6,972 nucleotides of DNA from Lysobacteraceae bacterium. GTDB lineage: Bacteria; Pseudomonadota; Gammaproteobacteria; Xanthomonadales; Wenzhouxiangellaceae. The notes beneath the pieces were generated by a model. It had not been told where the DNA came from. It made no database searches and saw nothing but the letters and a program-made list of their open reading frames with translations. The stretch spans positions 1 to 6,972 of the forward strand of contig JAIVHD010000069.1 of assembly GCA_020201235.1 (NCBI GenBank), read 5' to 3'. A program made the translations under genes and the position numbers. Positions 1 to 6,972 of the stretch are shown in pieces (position 1 is the first letter of the stretch; each line of letters begins with the position of its first letter).

Positions 1-85
1 CCTCCGGTGCGCTCGGTCGCAAAACGCCGCAGCCACAGGACCTGGAACCGCCTCGCGACGACCGGGTGGTGAATAAGCCGGGGGT

Positions 86-138
86 AATACGACTCTCCGG
101 GCTTCCAGCGCCGAAAATTCATGAAACGTTGGGGTAGA
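86..138 (+). repeat. Dispersed repeat, copy A (acs leader)
   Basis: This stretch matches copy B (minus strand, 4754-4705) at 45 of 50 positions by hand alignment. A 22-base core (112-133) matches copy C (4873-4894) at 20 of 22. It begins AATACGACTCTCC and carries the core CGAAAATTCATG followed by AACGTTGGGG. The A/B differences fall on all three codon positions, so the similarity is conserved as DNA and not as protein. It ends about 66 bases before the acs ATG, so it lies in the acs promoter or 5' leader. Positions 1-85 upstream show nothing I can identify. An open frame from base 3 to a TAG at 135-137 runs through the repeat and is not convincing. Whether the copy is a regulatory element or a passive intergenic repeat cannot be decided from this window. 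Confidence 0.7.
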
Positions 139-191
139 CTGTCCGGTATTCATCGGTGAACAGGGCACTTGGTGGCTGGATCATTAATTTT

Positions 192-197
192 AGGGAG
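192..197 (+). promoter_or_regulatory. Shine-Dalgarno of acs
   Basis: AGGGAG lies seven bases before the ATG at 205. It decides the start codon, because the frame is also open upstream to a GTG at 169 that has no comparable site. No convincing sigma-70 or sigma-54 promoter could be picked out between the repeat and this site. Confidence 0.75.
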
Positions 198-204
198 TCT
201 GAAA

Positions 205-2166
<1,962 letters not shown>

Positions 2167-2236
2167 GCCCGTCTTATCCATTTCCGAAAATTGGCTCGTC
2201 CTCAGAATTCGCGGGCGCACAGAGAAGATATTTCCT

Positions 2237-2263
2237 CTCGCCAAGCCGCCAAGAACGCGAAGG
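2237..2263 (+). repeat. Possible relic of a widespread CGCCAAG-type repeat
   Basis: The stretch contains CGCCAAGCCGCCAAG followed by AACGCGAAGG, a doubled CGCCAAG unit. From memory, similar runs occur as intergenic repeats in many bacterial genomes. Only one copy is present here, so the call rests on that recollection. Confidence 0.3.
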
Positions 2264-2291
2264 ATTTCAGCGGATCTCTTCGGGAAGCCGA

Positions 2292-2929
2292 ATGACGGTG
2301 CGGGTCATTCCATATTCGAGCCTGTGGAAATCATCAAGAACAGCACCAAGCTCGACCCGGCTGTATCGCGTATTAAACGTGGATGGATCGGAGCTGCTCG
2401 TCCCTTATCGCGATTCCAGAAACCTGATAAGCGTAAATAACATCCCGCGTACCGCGGACGGGGTTCGGACTGAGATTATAAAATCGCCGAGCGAACGTGC
2501 GAACGTGCCTTCTTCACATCAGGTAACCCACATGTCATCGATTATGAAACGCTGAAGAAACTGTTCAAGGAGGCGGCCAATGATGATATCTACAAGGATT
2601 AAACTACAGACAAGCGCGATAACAATCTTCCTCCTGGTAACCTATCTTCGGGGAATTCCCAGGATCTCAGATCAGGAATTGATACCTTCGAATCTTTCTG
2701 GGGAACAAACCCGACATTCATTATAGGATCAAGACCGCCCAGGATTCTGGGTTTTGGAGGTGCTGGCACCGATGACCAACGCAGTGAAATTATCTACCAG
2801 GCAAATGTAGCGGGACATCGGGCCAATAAGTCAATCCTCAACTACACTGCCGAGAAGCTGACCGTTGAAGTCAAGCGCGACGATCAGCCGGATGTCGCCG
2901 TATCGGTTGACACGTTCCGGAGCGCATGA
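2292..2929 (+). pseudogene. Decayed coding region, product unknown
   Basis: The 837-bp interval 2167-3003 has no intact gene but carries a coding relic. A frame starting at ATG 2292 reads through RLYRVLNVDGSELLVPYRDS and on to KSPSER near 2496. An 8-bp tandem duplication at 2491-2506 then shifts the frame. With one copy removed, the reading joins to AFFTSGNPHVIDYETLKKLF and EAANDDIYKD, ending at TAA 2600-2602. The same frame continues past the TAA for 108 further codons without a stop (including FESFWGTNPTFIIGSRPP and IIYQANVAGHRANKSILNYT) and ends at TGA 2927-2929. That last stretch contains no ATG, GTG or TTG codon in frame. A further frame change near 2355-2370 is possible, because another frame there reads HSIFEPVEIIKNSTKLDP. 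I recognise no family. The base composition is more A/T-rich than the flanking genes, which suggests acquired DNA. The exact extent is uncertain. Confidence 0.5.
2491..2506 (+). repeat. 8-bp tandem duplication
   Basis: GCGAACGT occurs twice head to tail (2491-2498 and 2499-2506). Eight bases are not a multiple of three, so the duplication shifts the frame. Deleting one unit joins two plausible reading frames of the surrounding relic, which makes it the likely inactivating change or one of several. Confidence 0.7.
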
Positions 2930-3003
2930 TAGGCTTTTCACTGGATCCGTCGTTCCGTAGTTGGCGCGGCCGGCTTTGGCAAGTCCATTAAAGGTTAATT
3001 CCG

Positions 3004-3504
3004 ATGAACTCGATACTCGCGAAAGTGTTCGTGCTGGCAGTCTTGTTTCAAGCAGCTTCGGCCATGGCGAATTCGCCAGACGTCTTGATTTGCCCCGATG
3101 AGGGCTGCACGGTCATCACGTGCAACGATGAAATTTGTACCGTTGTGAACTGCCGCGGTGGGCAATGTAGCGATGTGGGCAATTTTCCGAACCCCAACCC
3201 TGGCGGTTCCGGCGGCGGAGATTCGGGTTCGTCGTCGCTTGGATTAACAGCAGCGGATCGAGACTCCGCAAACGCTGATTTGACCCGATCGCAGGATGCC
3301 GTTCCGCTGTTCGGGACAGTGGGTGGCTTGGATTGCAGGCAGCAGCGTTGCGCCGTCAAAACCTGTAATGAGCTCCAGTGCGCGCTGTTGGGATTTGATT
3401 CGGGAAGCACTGTCTTGCTGGGACAATTCAATAATGAAGACGTCCTGATCGACACGATAGCGTCTGATTTCATCAAATCGGGTCGCGACGACTCCAGTCG
3501 CTGA
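3004..3504 (+). CDS. Small secreted protein with Cys at every fifth residue
   Basis: The 166-residue protein has a clear Sec signal peptide: K7, then a hydrophobic stretch at about 8-20, with a likely signal peptidase I site after A20-M21-A22. The mature part begins with six cysteines at 30, 35, 40, 45, 50 and 55, giving an exact (C-x4) repeat. Odd and even units alternate between acidic turns (PDEG, NDEI) and TV-type strands (TVIT, TVVN). A Pro/Gly/Ser linker follows (about 61-80). A second block has cysteines at 111, 116, 121 and 126, again five apart and again alternating (RQQR, AVKT, NELQ, ALLG). There are no other cysteines. The ten cysteines probably form disulfides in the periplasm or outside the cell, or bind metal. 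The function is unknown and I recognise no family. The ATG follows AAAGG with a nine-base gap. The 3' end touches the truncated anti-sigma relic on the other strand. It appears to stand alone. Confidence 0.75.
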   Translation: MNSILAKVFVLAVLFQAASAMANSPDVLICPDEGCTVITCNDEICTVVNCRGGQCSDVGNFPNPNPGGSGGGDSGSSSLGLTAADRDSANADLTRSQDAVPLFGTVGGLDCRQQRCAVKTCNELQCALLGFDSGSTVLLGQFNNEDVLIDTIASDFIKSGRDDSSR

Positions 3505-3645
3505 TTCGGACGCAAGCAGCCCGGCCAACTCGCACTTCAGCGACCAGTCGACTGCCAGTTCGTGCTCGCGCGGCATCTGGGCGGCCCGCTCGAGAGCCTG
3601 TTCGTGGCGCAGGTCCGGGTCGAAGGACTCAGGCGACTTGTTCAT
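3502..3645 (-). pseudogene. 5' fragment of a probable anti-sigma gene
   Basis: The frame opens at ATG 3645 after a strong GAGGAG Shine-Dalgarno and reads MNKSPESFDPDLRHEQALER, then AAQMPREHELAVDWSLKCEL and AGLLASES. The start overlaps the end of the sigma fragment by 17 bases, which is the usual arrangement of an ECF sigma factor and its partner. High G/C at third codon positions is kept to about 3502 and then lost. The frame stays open to a stop at 3244 only as the antisense of the secreted Cys-rich gene, and it has no membrane segment. I therefore treat it as the first ~48 codons of a gene whose 3' part was replaced. Anti-sigma identity is inferred from position and the helical, charged N-terminus. 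No zinc motif remains to confirm it. Confidence 0.55.
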
Positions 3646-3795
3646 ATGATTGCTCCTCGAGATGTCGGCGTAACGCGCGGCGTGCGCGAAAGGTATACAC
3701 CTTGACCTGGTTTTCGCTCCATTCGAGTGTTCTGGCCACGGTTGCGACATCGAGATCGTGGATATCTATCGTGCAGAGATCGGGATCAATAAGAC
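3629..3795 (-). pseudogene. 3' fragment of an ECF sigma-70 factor (region 4.2)
   Basis: The minus strand encodes 54 residues ending at TGA 3631-3629. The segment HDLDVATVARTLEWSENQVK followed by VYTFRARRALRRHLEEQ is a typical sigma region 4.2 helix-turn-helix that reads the -35 element. LDVATVARTL forms the first helix, and SENQVKVYTFRARRAL forms the turn and recognition helix. Regions 2 and 4.1 are absent. Immediately upstream in gene direction the frame enters the 3796-3887 inverted-repeat element, so the 5' part was lost at or next to it. No start codon or promoter is attached. The TGA lies 17 bases inside the downstream partner, consistent with former translational coupling. Sigma identity is confident; that it is dead is inferred from the missing DNA-binding and core-binding regions. 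Confidence 0.75.
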
Positions 3796-3887
3796 AGTTT
3801 GCGTAGGTCGGGTTAGGCCGCAGGCCGACGTGGGGATGGCCTGCTGATTTGTCGGATTACGCTGCGCTAATCCGACCTACACAAACT
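3796..3887. repeat. Inverted-repeat element (REP/MITE-like), ~92 bp
   Basis: The left arm 3796-3816 and right arm 3867-3887 are 21-bp inverted repeats differing at two positions (AGTTTGCGTAGGTCGGGTTAG against AGTTTGTGTAGGTCGGATTAG read from the right end). Inside are two nested hairpins: GCAGGCC at 3820-3826 pairs with GGCCTGC at 3838-3844, and GTCGGATTA at 3851-3859 pairs with TAATCCGAC at 3866-3874. From memory, GTAGGTCGG...CCGACCTAC units occur as dispersed intergenic repeats in many gammaproteobacteria. The element lies 5 bp beyond the stop of the hypothetical membrane gene and at the break point of the sigma fragment. It encodes nothing. It could also fold at the 3' end of the membrane-protein mRNA. 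Confidence 0.75.
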
Positions 3888-3892
3888 ACTGC

Positions 3893-4798
3893 TTACTGAA
3901 AAGCGGGGATCGTGATGGCGTTGGAGCCCGGATCGGTTGTGAACAGCAGGCGATGCTCTATGGCTCCGTCTGGCAACACAAAGGGCATCTCGATCAAGGC
4001 ATATATCGGTGGTGCATCGGGGTCGTTCTGCCAGGCATCCAGTGCAGGCCCGCCCACGTCGCCTGTTGCCGACGAGCGCGCAATGCAGGCTCGCAAGCCG
4101 CATGCAAGTTCCGTGGAGCCCGGCGTACTGCCTTCCGGGCCCAGCGACCGGGCCAGGTAATCCGAATACAGTTCGGTCAGTTCATAAGCCAACGGGTCTT
4201 CAAAACCTTGTTCCTGCAAGTGATCGAAAAGCTGATCGAAGTCTTCGGGGCTGGCGCTCAGGATGCGCTCGCTGTTGGCGATATCAAGATTCTCCCCCAG
4301 CAACAGCTTTTCTTCAGACGGCAGCCGATCCACTCTTCGTGCATCGCGGCGATGCTGCAGTGCCTCGACTTTGCTTTGATTGGAAGCAGTGAGCTTTTTA
4401 GTCTGACCCCTCGCAGGATTGTCCTGCGCATCGGCTATTTCCAGGCTTCCGATTTCGGATCTCGTTTGCTGACCCGCTGAGTTTGTTGATGGTTTATCTT
4501 CACCCGGACTTACGATGCCTTCAGCATGTTCCGAGTCGGGCGCGGATGAGCTATGCTCGATGTCCGGCTGAAGCGTGCTATTCGTATTGAAGGCATACAC
4601 CCAGAGCGCAACTCCGGCAACGGCGAAAACAAAAGCGTCGTGATTGTGATAGACATATTTCGAGACATCGAAAGCCCTGATTGTCGTTGCCGGTTGATGA
4701 TAGAACCCCAACGTTGCATAAATTTTCGGAGCTGCAAGCCTGGAGAGTCGTATTTCAGAGGGCTGCACGGAGTGTTGCCACCCGGAGCGTAGCTTCAA
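3893..4798 (-). CDS. Membrane-anchored periplasmic protein of unknown function
   Basis: The frame opens at a TTG (4798-4796) and encodes up to 301 residues. One membrane segment is visible at about 54-71 (AFVFAVAGVALWVYAF). A long polar, Ser/Gln/Asp-rich linker (72-175) follows, then a helical stretch (186-218, EDFDQLFDHLQEQ) and a C-terminal domain with C233-x4-C238 (LACGLRACIA) and strand-like segments to the end. The likely topology is a short cytoplasmic N-terminus, one anchor and a periplasmic domain with a possible disulfide. The start is doubtful: the first ~38 residues lie mostly in or next to dispersed repeat copy B, there is no in-frame ATG before the anchor, and no clear Shine-Dalgarno precedes the TTG. 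Either a rare start just before the anchor is used or the 5' end was replaced and the gene is broken. The C-terminal coding sequence looks intact. I recognise no family. Confidence 0.6.
   Translation of the reverse strand: MKLRSGWQHSVQPSEIRLSRLAAPKIYATLGFYHQPATTIRAFDVSKYVYHNHDAFVFAVAGVALWVYAFNTNSTLQPDIEHSSSAPDSEHAEGIVSPGEDKPSTNSAGQQTRSEIGSLEIADAQDNPARGQTKKLTASNQSKVEALQHRRDARRVDRLPSEEKLLLGENLDIANSERILSASPEDFDQLFDHLQEQGFEDPLAYELTELYSDYLARSLGPEGSTPGSTELACGLRACIARSSATGDVGGPALDAWQNDPDAPPIYALIEMPFVLPDGAIEHRLLFTTDPGSNAITIPAFQ
4702..4754 (-). repeat. Dispersed repeat, copy B
   Basis: Read on the minus strand, this matches copy A at 45 of 50 positions, starting AATACGACTCTCC and continuing to the CGAAAATTTATG core and AACGTTGGGG. 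It lies upstream of or within the 5' end of the membrane-protein gene, about 55 bases from the first membrane-anchor codon. Its placement parallels copy A ahead of acs: both point toward the following gene. Confidence 0.75.
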
Positions 4799-4845
4799 CT
4801 CTACGTGAGGACTGGCAACGCGAGTACAGACCGCGGAAGGTTGCT

Positions 4846-4907
4846 ATGCCGGGCAGCGTCGCGGTTCCGGCTCGAAAATTCAGGCAACGTTGGGTCTACC
4901 CGGGCAT
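4846..4907 (+). repeat. Dispersed repeat, copy C (diverged)
   Basis: The core CGAAAATTCAGG followed by CAACGTTGGG (4873-4894) matches 20 of 22 bases of copies A and B. The flanks are more diverged, with a ~10-base extension between the CCGGGC box and the core. It is inverted relative to copy B, 90-odd bases away, and lies 45 bp beyond the glyA stop. It has no T-run, so it is not an obvious intrinsic terminator. Confidence 0.55.
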
Positions 4908-4951
4908 GGCCGTGCCACAGTAGCTGGGGCGGTCAAGACGGGTCCCCGGTC

Positions 4952-6211
4952 TCACGAGCGATAAACCGGATGGGCCCGACAGAGTGCCGCTGCGGCCTTG
5001 CGCGCTCGGGCTTCGATTTTCGAGTCGCCGATCGCATCGAGCACATCGCAGATGAGTCCGGCGAGCTCGGCGCTGTCGTTGGTGTCGAAGCCGCGCGTGG
5101 TGATGGCGGGTGTGCCGATGCGCAGTCCCGAGGTGACGAAGGGCGATCTTGGCTCCCCAGGCACGGTGTTTTTGTTGACCGTGATATGGGCGCGGCCCAG
5201 CGCTTCTTCGGCATCCTTGCCGGTGATATCTTTGTCGATCAGGTCGACCAGGAACAGATGGTTATCGGTTCCGCCCGAGACCACCTTGTAACCGCGCGAA
5301 ATCACGACATCAGCCATTGCGCGGGCATTATCGATCACTTTTTGCTGATAGATTTTGAATTCCGGTTCCAGCGCTTCCTTAAAGGCTACGGCCTTGGCCG
5401 CGATCACGTGCATCAGCGGGCCGCCCTGGCAACCTGGAAACACCAGCGAATTGAATTTTTTGGTGATCGATTCGTCATCGCCTTTGGCCACGATGATGCC
5501 GCCGCGCGGTCCTCGAAGCGTCTTGTGCGTCGTCGAGGTAACCACGTGCGCGTGCGGTACCGGGTTGGGGTAGAGGCCGGCCGCGATCAAGCCCGAGACG
5601 TGAGCCATATCGACCATGAACCAGGCACCCACCGAATCGGCGATTGCGCGCATGCGCTTCCAGTCGACCACCCGGGAATAGGCCGAGAACCCGCCGATTA
5701 GCATTTTTGGTTGGTGTTCGTGCGCCAGCTCGGCCATCCGCTCGTAATCGATCTCGCCGGTTTCATGGTCAAGCCCGTAGTGTACGGCGTTGAAGATTTT
5801 GCCGGAAAAATTCACCTTGGCACCGTGGGTCAAATGACCACCTTCGGACAGGTCCATGCCCAGGATGGTGTCGCCGGGCTTGAGCAGTGCCAGATACACG
5901 GCCTGGTTGGCTTGCGAGCCGGAATGCGGCTGGACGTTGGCATAACCGGCACTGTAAAGCGCCTTGGCGCGGTCGATGGCCAGCTGTTCGGCGATGTCGA
6001 CAAATTCGCAACCGCCGTAGTAGCGGCGGCCGGGATAGCCCTCGGCATATTTGTTGGTCAGCTGCGAGCCCTGCGCTTCGAGCACTCGCGGCGAGGCGTA
6101 ATTTTCCGACGCGATCAACTCAATGTGTTCTTCCTGGCGCTGGTTTTCGCTTTCGATGGCGTGCGCCAGTGCGTCGTCGTAGCCGGCAATGCGGTCGCTT
6201 TTGTCAAACAT
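4952..6211 (-). CDS. glyA: Serine hydroxymethyltransferase
   Basis: This PLP enzyme converts serine and tetrahydrofolate to glycine and 5,10-methylene-tetrahydrofolate. It is the main cytoplasmic source of one-carbon units for purine, thymidylate and methionine synthesis. The 419 residues match the family (417 in E. coli). Visible active-site features: E36 in ELIASENY, Y56 in [16 protein letters not shown]97-S99 in HSGSQAN, H126 and H129 in GGHLTHG, D201 and H204 in MVDMAHVSG (the PLP ring partners), the Schiff-base lysine K230 in [14 protein letters not shown], and R364 in SGLRIGTPA, which binds the substrate carboxylate. The ATG at 6211 gives the standard N-terminus, although the Shine-Dalgarno before it is weak. 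It follows the anti-sigma gene on the same strand after 187 bp, so it probably has its own promoter, which I could not place. No nrdR or other folate gene adjoins it. No strong intrinsic terminator follows. Confidence 0.98.
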   Translation of the reverse strand: MFDKSDRIAGYDDALAHAIESENQRQEEHIELIASENYASPRVLEAQGSQLTNKYAEGYPGRRYYGGCEFVDIAEQLAIDRAKALYSAGYANVQPHSGSQANQAVYLALLKPGDTILGMDLSEGGHLTHGAKVNFSGKIFNAVHYGLDHETGEIDYERMAELAHEHQPKMLIGGFSAYSRVVDWKRMRAIADSVGAWFMVDMAHVSGLIAAGLYPNPVPHAHVVTSTTHKTLRGPRGGIIVAKGDDESITKKFNSLVFPGCQGGPLMHVIAAKAVAFKEALEPEFKIYQQKVIDNARAMADVVISRGYKVVSGGTDNHLFLVDLIDKDITGKDAEEALGRAHITVNKNTVPGEPRSPFVTSGLRIGTPAITTRGFDTNDSAELAGLICDVLDAIGDSKIEARARKAAAALCRAHPVYRS

Positions 6212-6285
6212 AAGTGAAGTCTGGATTGAGTGTCAATGCGCAACTTTACCACCTTGACGTCGATCGTTCTCCGGTTCGGAAGCAT

Positions 6286-6310
6286 GCCGGCCGGCCGGCT
6301 TGTTTTTTTT
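6286..6310 (+). terminator. GC palindrome plus T-run, plus strand
   Basis: The 14-base perfect palindrome GCCGGCCGGCCGGC (6286-6299) is followed by TTG and eight T residues (6303-6310), the form of a rho-independent terminator for rightward transcription. The stem is only about five pairs once a four-base loop is allowed. No plus-strand gene lies upstream for 2.7 kb, and the neighbouring genes are all on the minus strand. It would therefore stop only an antisense transcript, or it is coincidental. Confidence 0.3.
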
Positions 6311-6398
6311 CGACGAATCCTCGGCCAATCCGGAGCCCGGCTAATTCCTGACCAGAGGTTGCCGGTTTCGCAGCAGAAAGGTCGCTGAATCGGCTCGA

Positions 6399-6905
6399 TC
6401 AGCCCCCGAAACTGTCGACGAATACCTGTGGCTCGGTCCGTGGGCCGCCGAAATCGCTTTTAAACAGGGTATCGTCGGGCTTGCCGGTGTCATCGCCCGC
6501 GGGTTCGAACCGGCTTGCGAAAAGCACATCGGATCCGGCAGCAGCGCCCGGTCCGTTCGGGCTGAAATCGATCCACACGGCAACCCCGAACGCCATCACA
6601 ACAAGTGCCGCAGTGCCGGCCAGGCCAGTGATAAAGGGCGCCAGAGGCCGGCGCACCGGAGCCGCTGCGCACGTCCCTTCGAGCGTGGCTTCAAGACTGT
6701 GCTGGAGACGGGCGAGGACCTGAAAATCGGCTGCGCAGGATTGGCATCGGCCCAGATGAACGACCAGCCTGCGGCGCTGCCATGGCCAGACGCGATCGGT
6801 CGCTAAAGCCGACAACTGCTCGGCCGACGGACAGTCGCCGCGGGCATGATTGCAGCTCGAAGGGCTCGAAGGGCGGACCAGGGACTCAATTTCTGGAAGC
6901 TTCAT
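6399..6905 (-). CDS. Transmembrane anti-sigma factor with zinc-finger-like N-terminus
   Basis: This 168-residue protein probably holds the upstream ECF sigma factor inactive at the inner membrane. The cytoplasmic N-terminus has a ZAS-like motif: C25 in CPSAEQL, then H50-x3-C54-x2-C57 in HLGRCQSCAADF, the H-x3-C-x2-C pattern typical of zinc-binding anti-sigma domains. A single membrane segment spans about 91-112 (FITGLAGTAALVVMAFGVAV). The short periplasmic tail is unusual. It is Gly/Asp/Pro-rich and carries three copies of an F-x3-F motif, LFASRFEP (128-135), LFKSDFGG (147-154) and VFVDSFGG (161-168), the last at the very C-terminus. The ATG overlaps the sigma stop as ATGA, so the two are translationally coupled. 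The tail could sense an envelope signal or mediate sorting; neither is shown here. glyA follows after 187 bp. Confidence 0.82.
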   Translation of the reverse strand: MKLPEIESLVRPSSPSSCNHARGDCPSAEQLSALATDRVWPWQRRRLVVHLGRCQSCAADFQVLARLQHSLEATLEGTCAAAPVRRPLAPFITGLAGTAALVVMAFGVAVWIDFSPNGPGAAAGSDVLFASRFEPAGDDTGKPDDTLFKSDFGGPRTEPQVFVDSFGG

Positions 6906-6972
6906 GATGGATCGCTCAGTCGTTTTTTCAGGTCGCGTATACCGCGATAGGTCAGGTTGTGGGCGCGGTTTT
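6902..6972 (-). CDS. ECF-type sigma factor, C-terminal end (cut by window edge)
   Basis: Only the last 22 codons lie in the window. They read NRAHNLTYRGIRDLKKRLSD then PS and a TGA at 6904-6902. RAHNLTYRGIRDLKKRL fits the recognition helix and C-terminal tail of sigma-70 region 4.2 (compare the usual SRAHRLVYRGL-type endings). The TGA overlaps the next gene's start as ATGA, and that gene has an anti-sigma zinc motif, which supports the call. It belongs to a different lineage from the relic at 3629-3795, whose helix reads NQVKVYTFRARRALRRHL. Confidence 0.7.
   Translation of the reverse strand, partial: NRAHNLTYRGIRDLKKRLSDPS

Noticed and set aside
3..137. Open frame to a TAG at 135-137, possibly the end of an upstream gene
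   Set aside because: It runs through repeat copy A, ends within the repeat, has low-complexity Pro/Arg-rich content and matches nothing I know. Too little lies in the window to call it.
169..204. N-terminal extension of acs from a GTG at 169
   Set aside because: No Shine-Dalgarno precedes the GTG, while ATG 205 has AGGGAG at seven bases and gives the normal family length.
2580..2726. 48-codon plus-strand frame starting MMISTRIKLQTS after a perfect AGGAGG
   Set aside because: The Shine-Dalgarno-like bases coincide with Lys-Glu-Ala codons of the relic's frame. The small frame has no recognisable features beyond a short hydrophobic run, and it overlaps the better-supported coding relic.
2603..2929. 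Resemblance of IIYQANVAGHRANKSILNYT to the C-terminal YQAN motif of flagellar rod/hook proteins
   Set aside because: The match is a short motif only, in a start-less relic with no flagellar neighbours; not enough to name a family.
3244..3501. Continuation of the minus-strand anti-sigma-like frame to its stop at 3244
   Set aside because: This part is antisense to the Cys-rich secreted gene, loses the G/C third-position bias and has no membrane segment, so it is treated as fortuitous.
4908..4951. Possible glyA terminator between its stop and repeat C
   Set aside because: Small GC-rich inverted segments are present, but the loop would be too short and no T-run follows on the minus strand.
4805..6217. 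Plus-strand frames of 298 codons (4805-5701) and 168 codons (5711-6217) opposite glyA
   Set aside because: They mirror the codon structure of glyA, which is certain from its active-site motifs, and they lack recognisable protein features.

Overview
This window looks like a chromosomal segment of a moderately GC-rich gammaproteobacterium. Two full-length housekeeping enzymes (acetyl-CoA synthetase and serine hydroxymethyltransferase) flank about 2.7 kb of accessory DNA. An ECF-type sigma factor followed by an overlapping membrane anti-sigma factor lies at the right edge. The Acs and GlyA sequences, the sigma/anti-sigma layout and the F-rich C-terminal motif fit a Xanthomonadales/Wenzhouxiangella/Chromatiales-like genome. 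That placement is an impression from memory, because no search could be run.

Left part (1-2166): a short leader carries copy A of a dispersed repeat, then acs starts at 205 with a good Shine-Dalgarno and encodes a complete 653-residue enzyme. Positions 2167-3003 hold no intact gene. They contain a decayed coding region with an 8-bp tandem duplication (frameshift) and an in-frame TAA. Next comes a small secreted protein (3004-3504) whose ten cysteines are spaced exactly five residues apart in two blocks.

Middle (3502-4951): on the minus strand lie the last 54 codons of an ECF sigma factor and the first ~48 codons of its overlapping partner, both truncated. Beside them is a ~92-bp element bounded by 21-bp inverted repeats. 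A minus-strand gene for a membrane-anchored periplasmic protein of unknown function follows (3893-4798). Its apparent N-terminus runs through copy B of the dispersed repeat, so its start is unresolved. A third, more diverged copy (C) sits just downstream of glyA.

Right part (4952-6972, all minus strand): the order of transcription is sigma factor (only its C-terminus is inside the window), anti-sigma factor (ATGA overlap), then glyA after a 187-bp gap. Acs makes acetyl-CoA from acetate, and GlyA makes glycine and one-carbon units from serine. Nothing in the sequence links either to the accessory genes. The most unusual items are the Cys-every-fifth-residue protein, the triplicated F-x3-F motif at the anti-sigma C-terminus, the three-copy intergenic repeat, and the doubly truncated sigma/anti-sigma relic.
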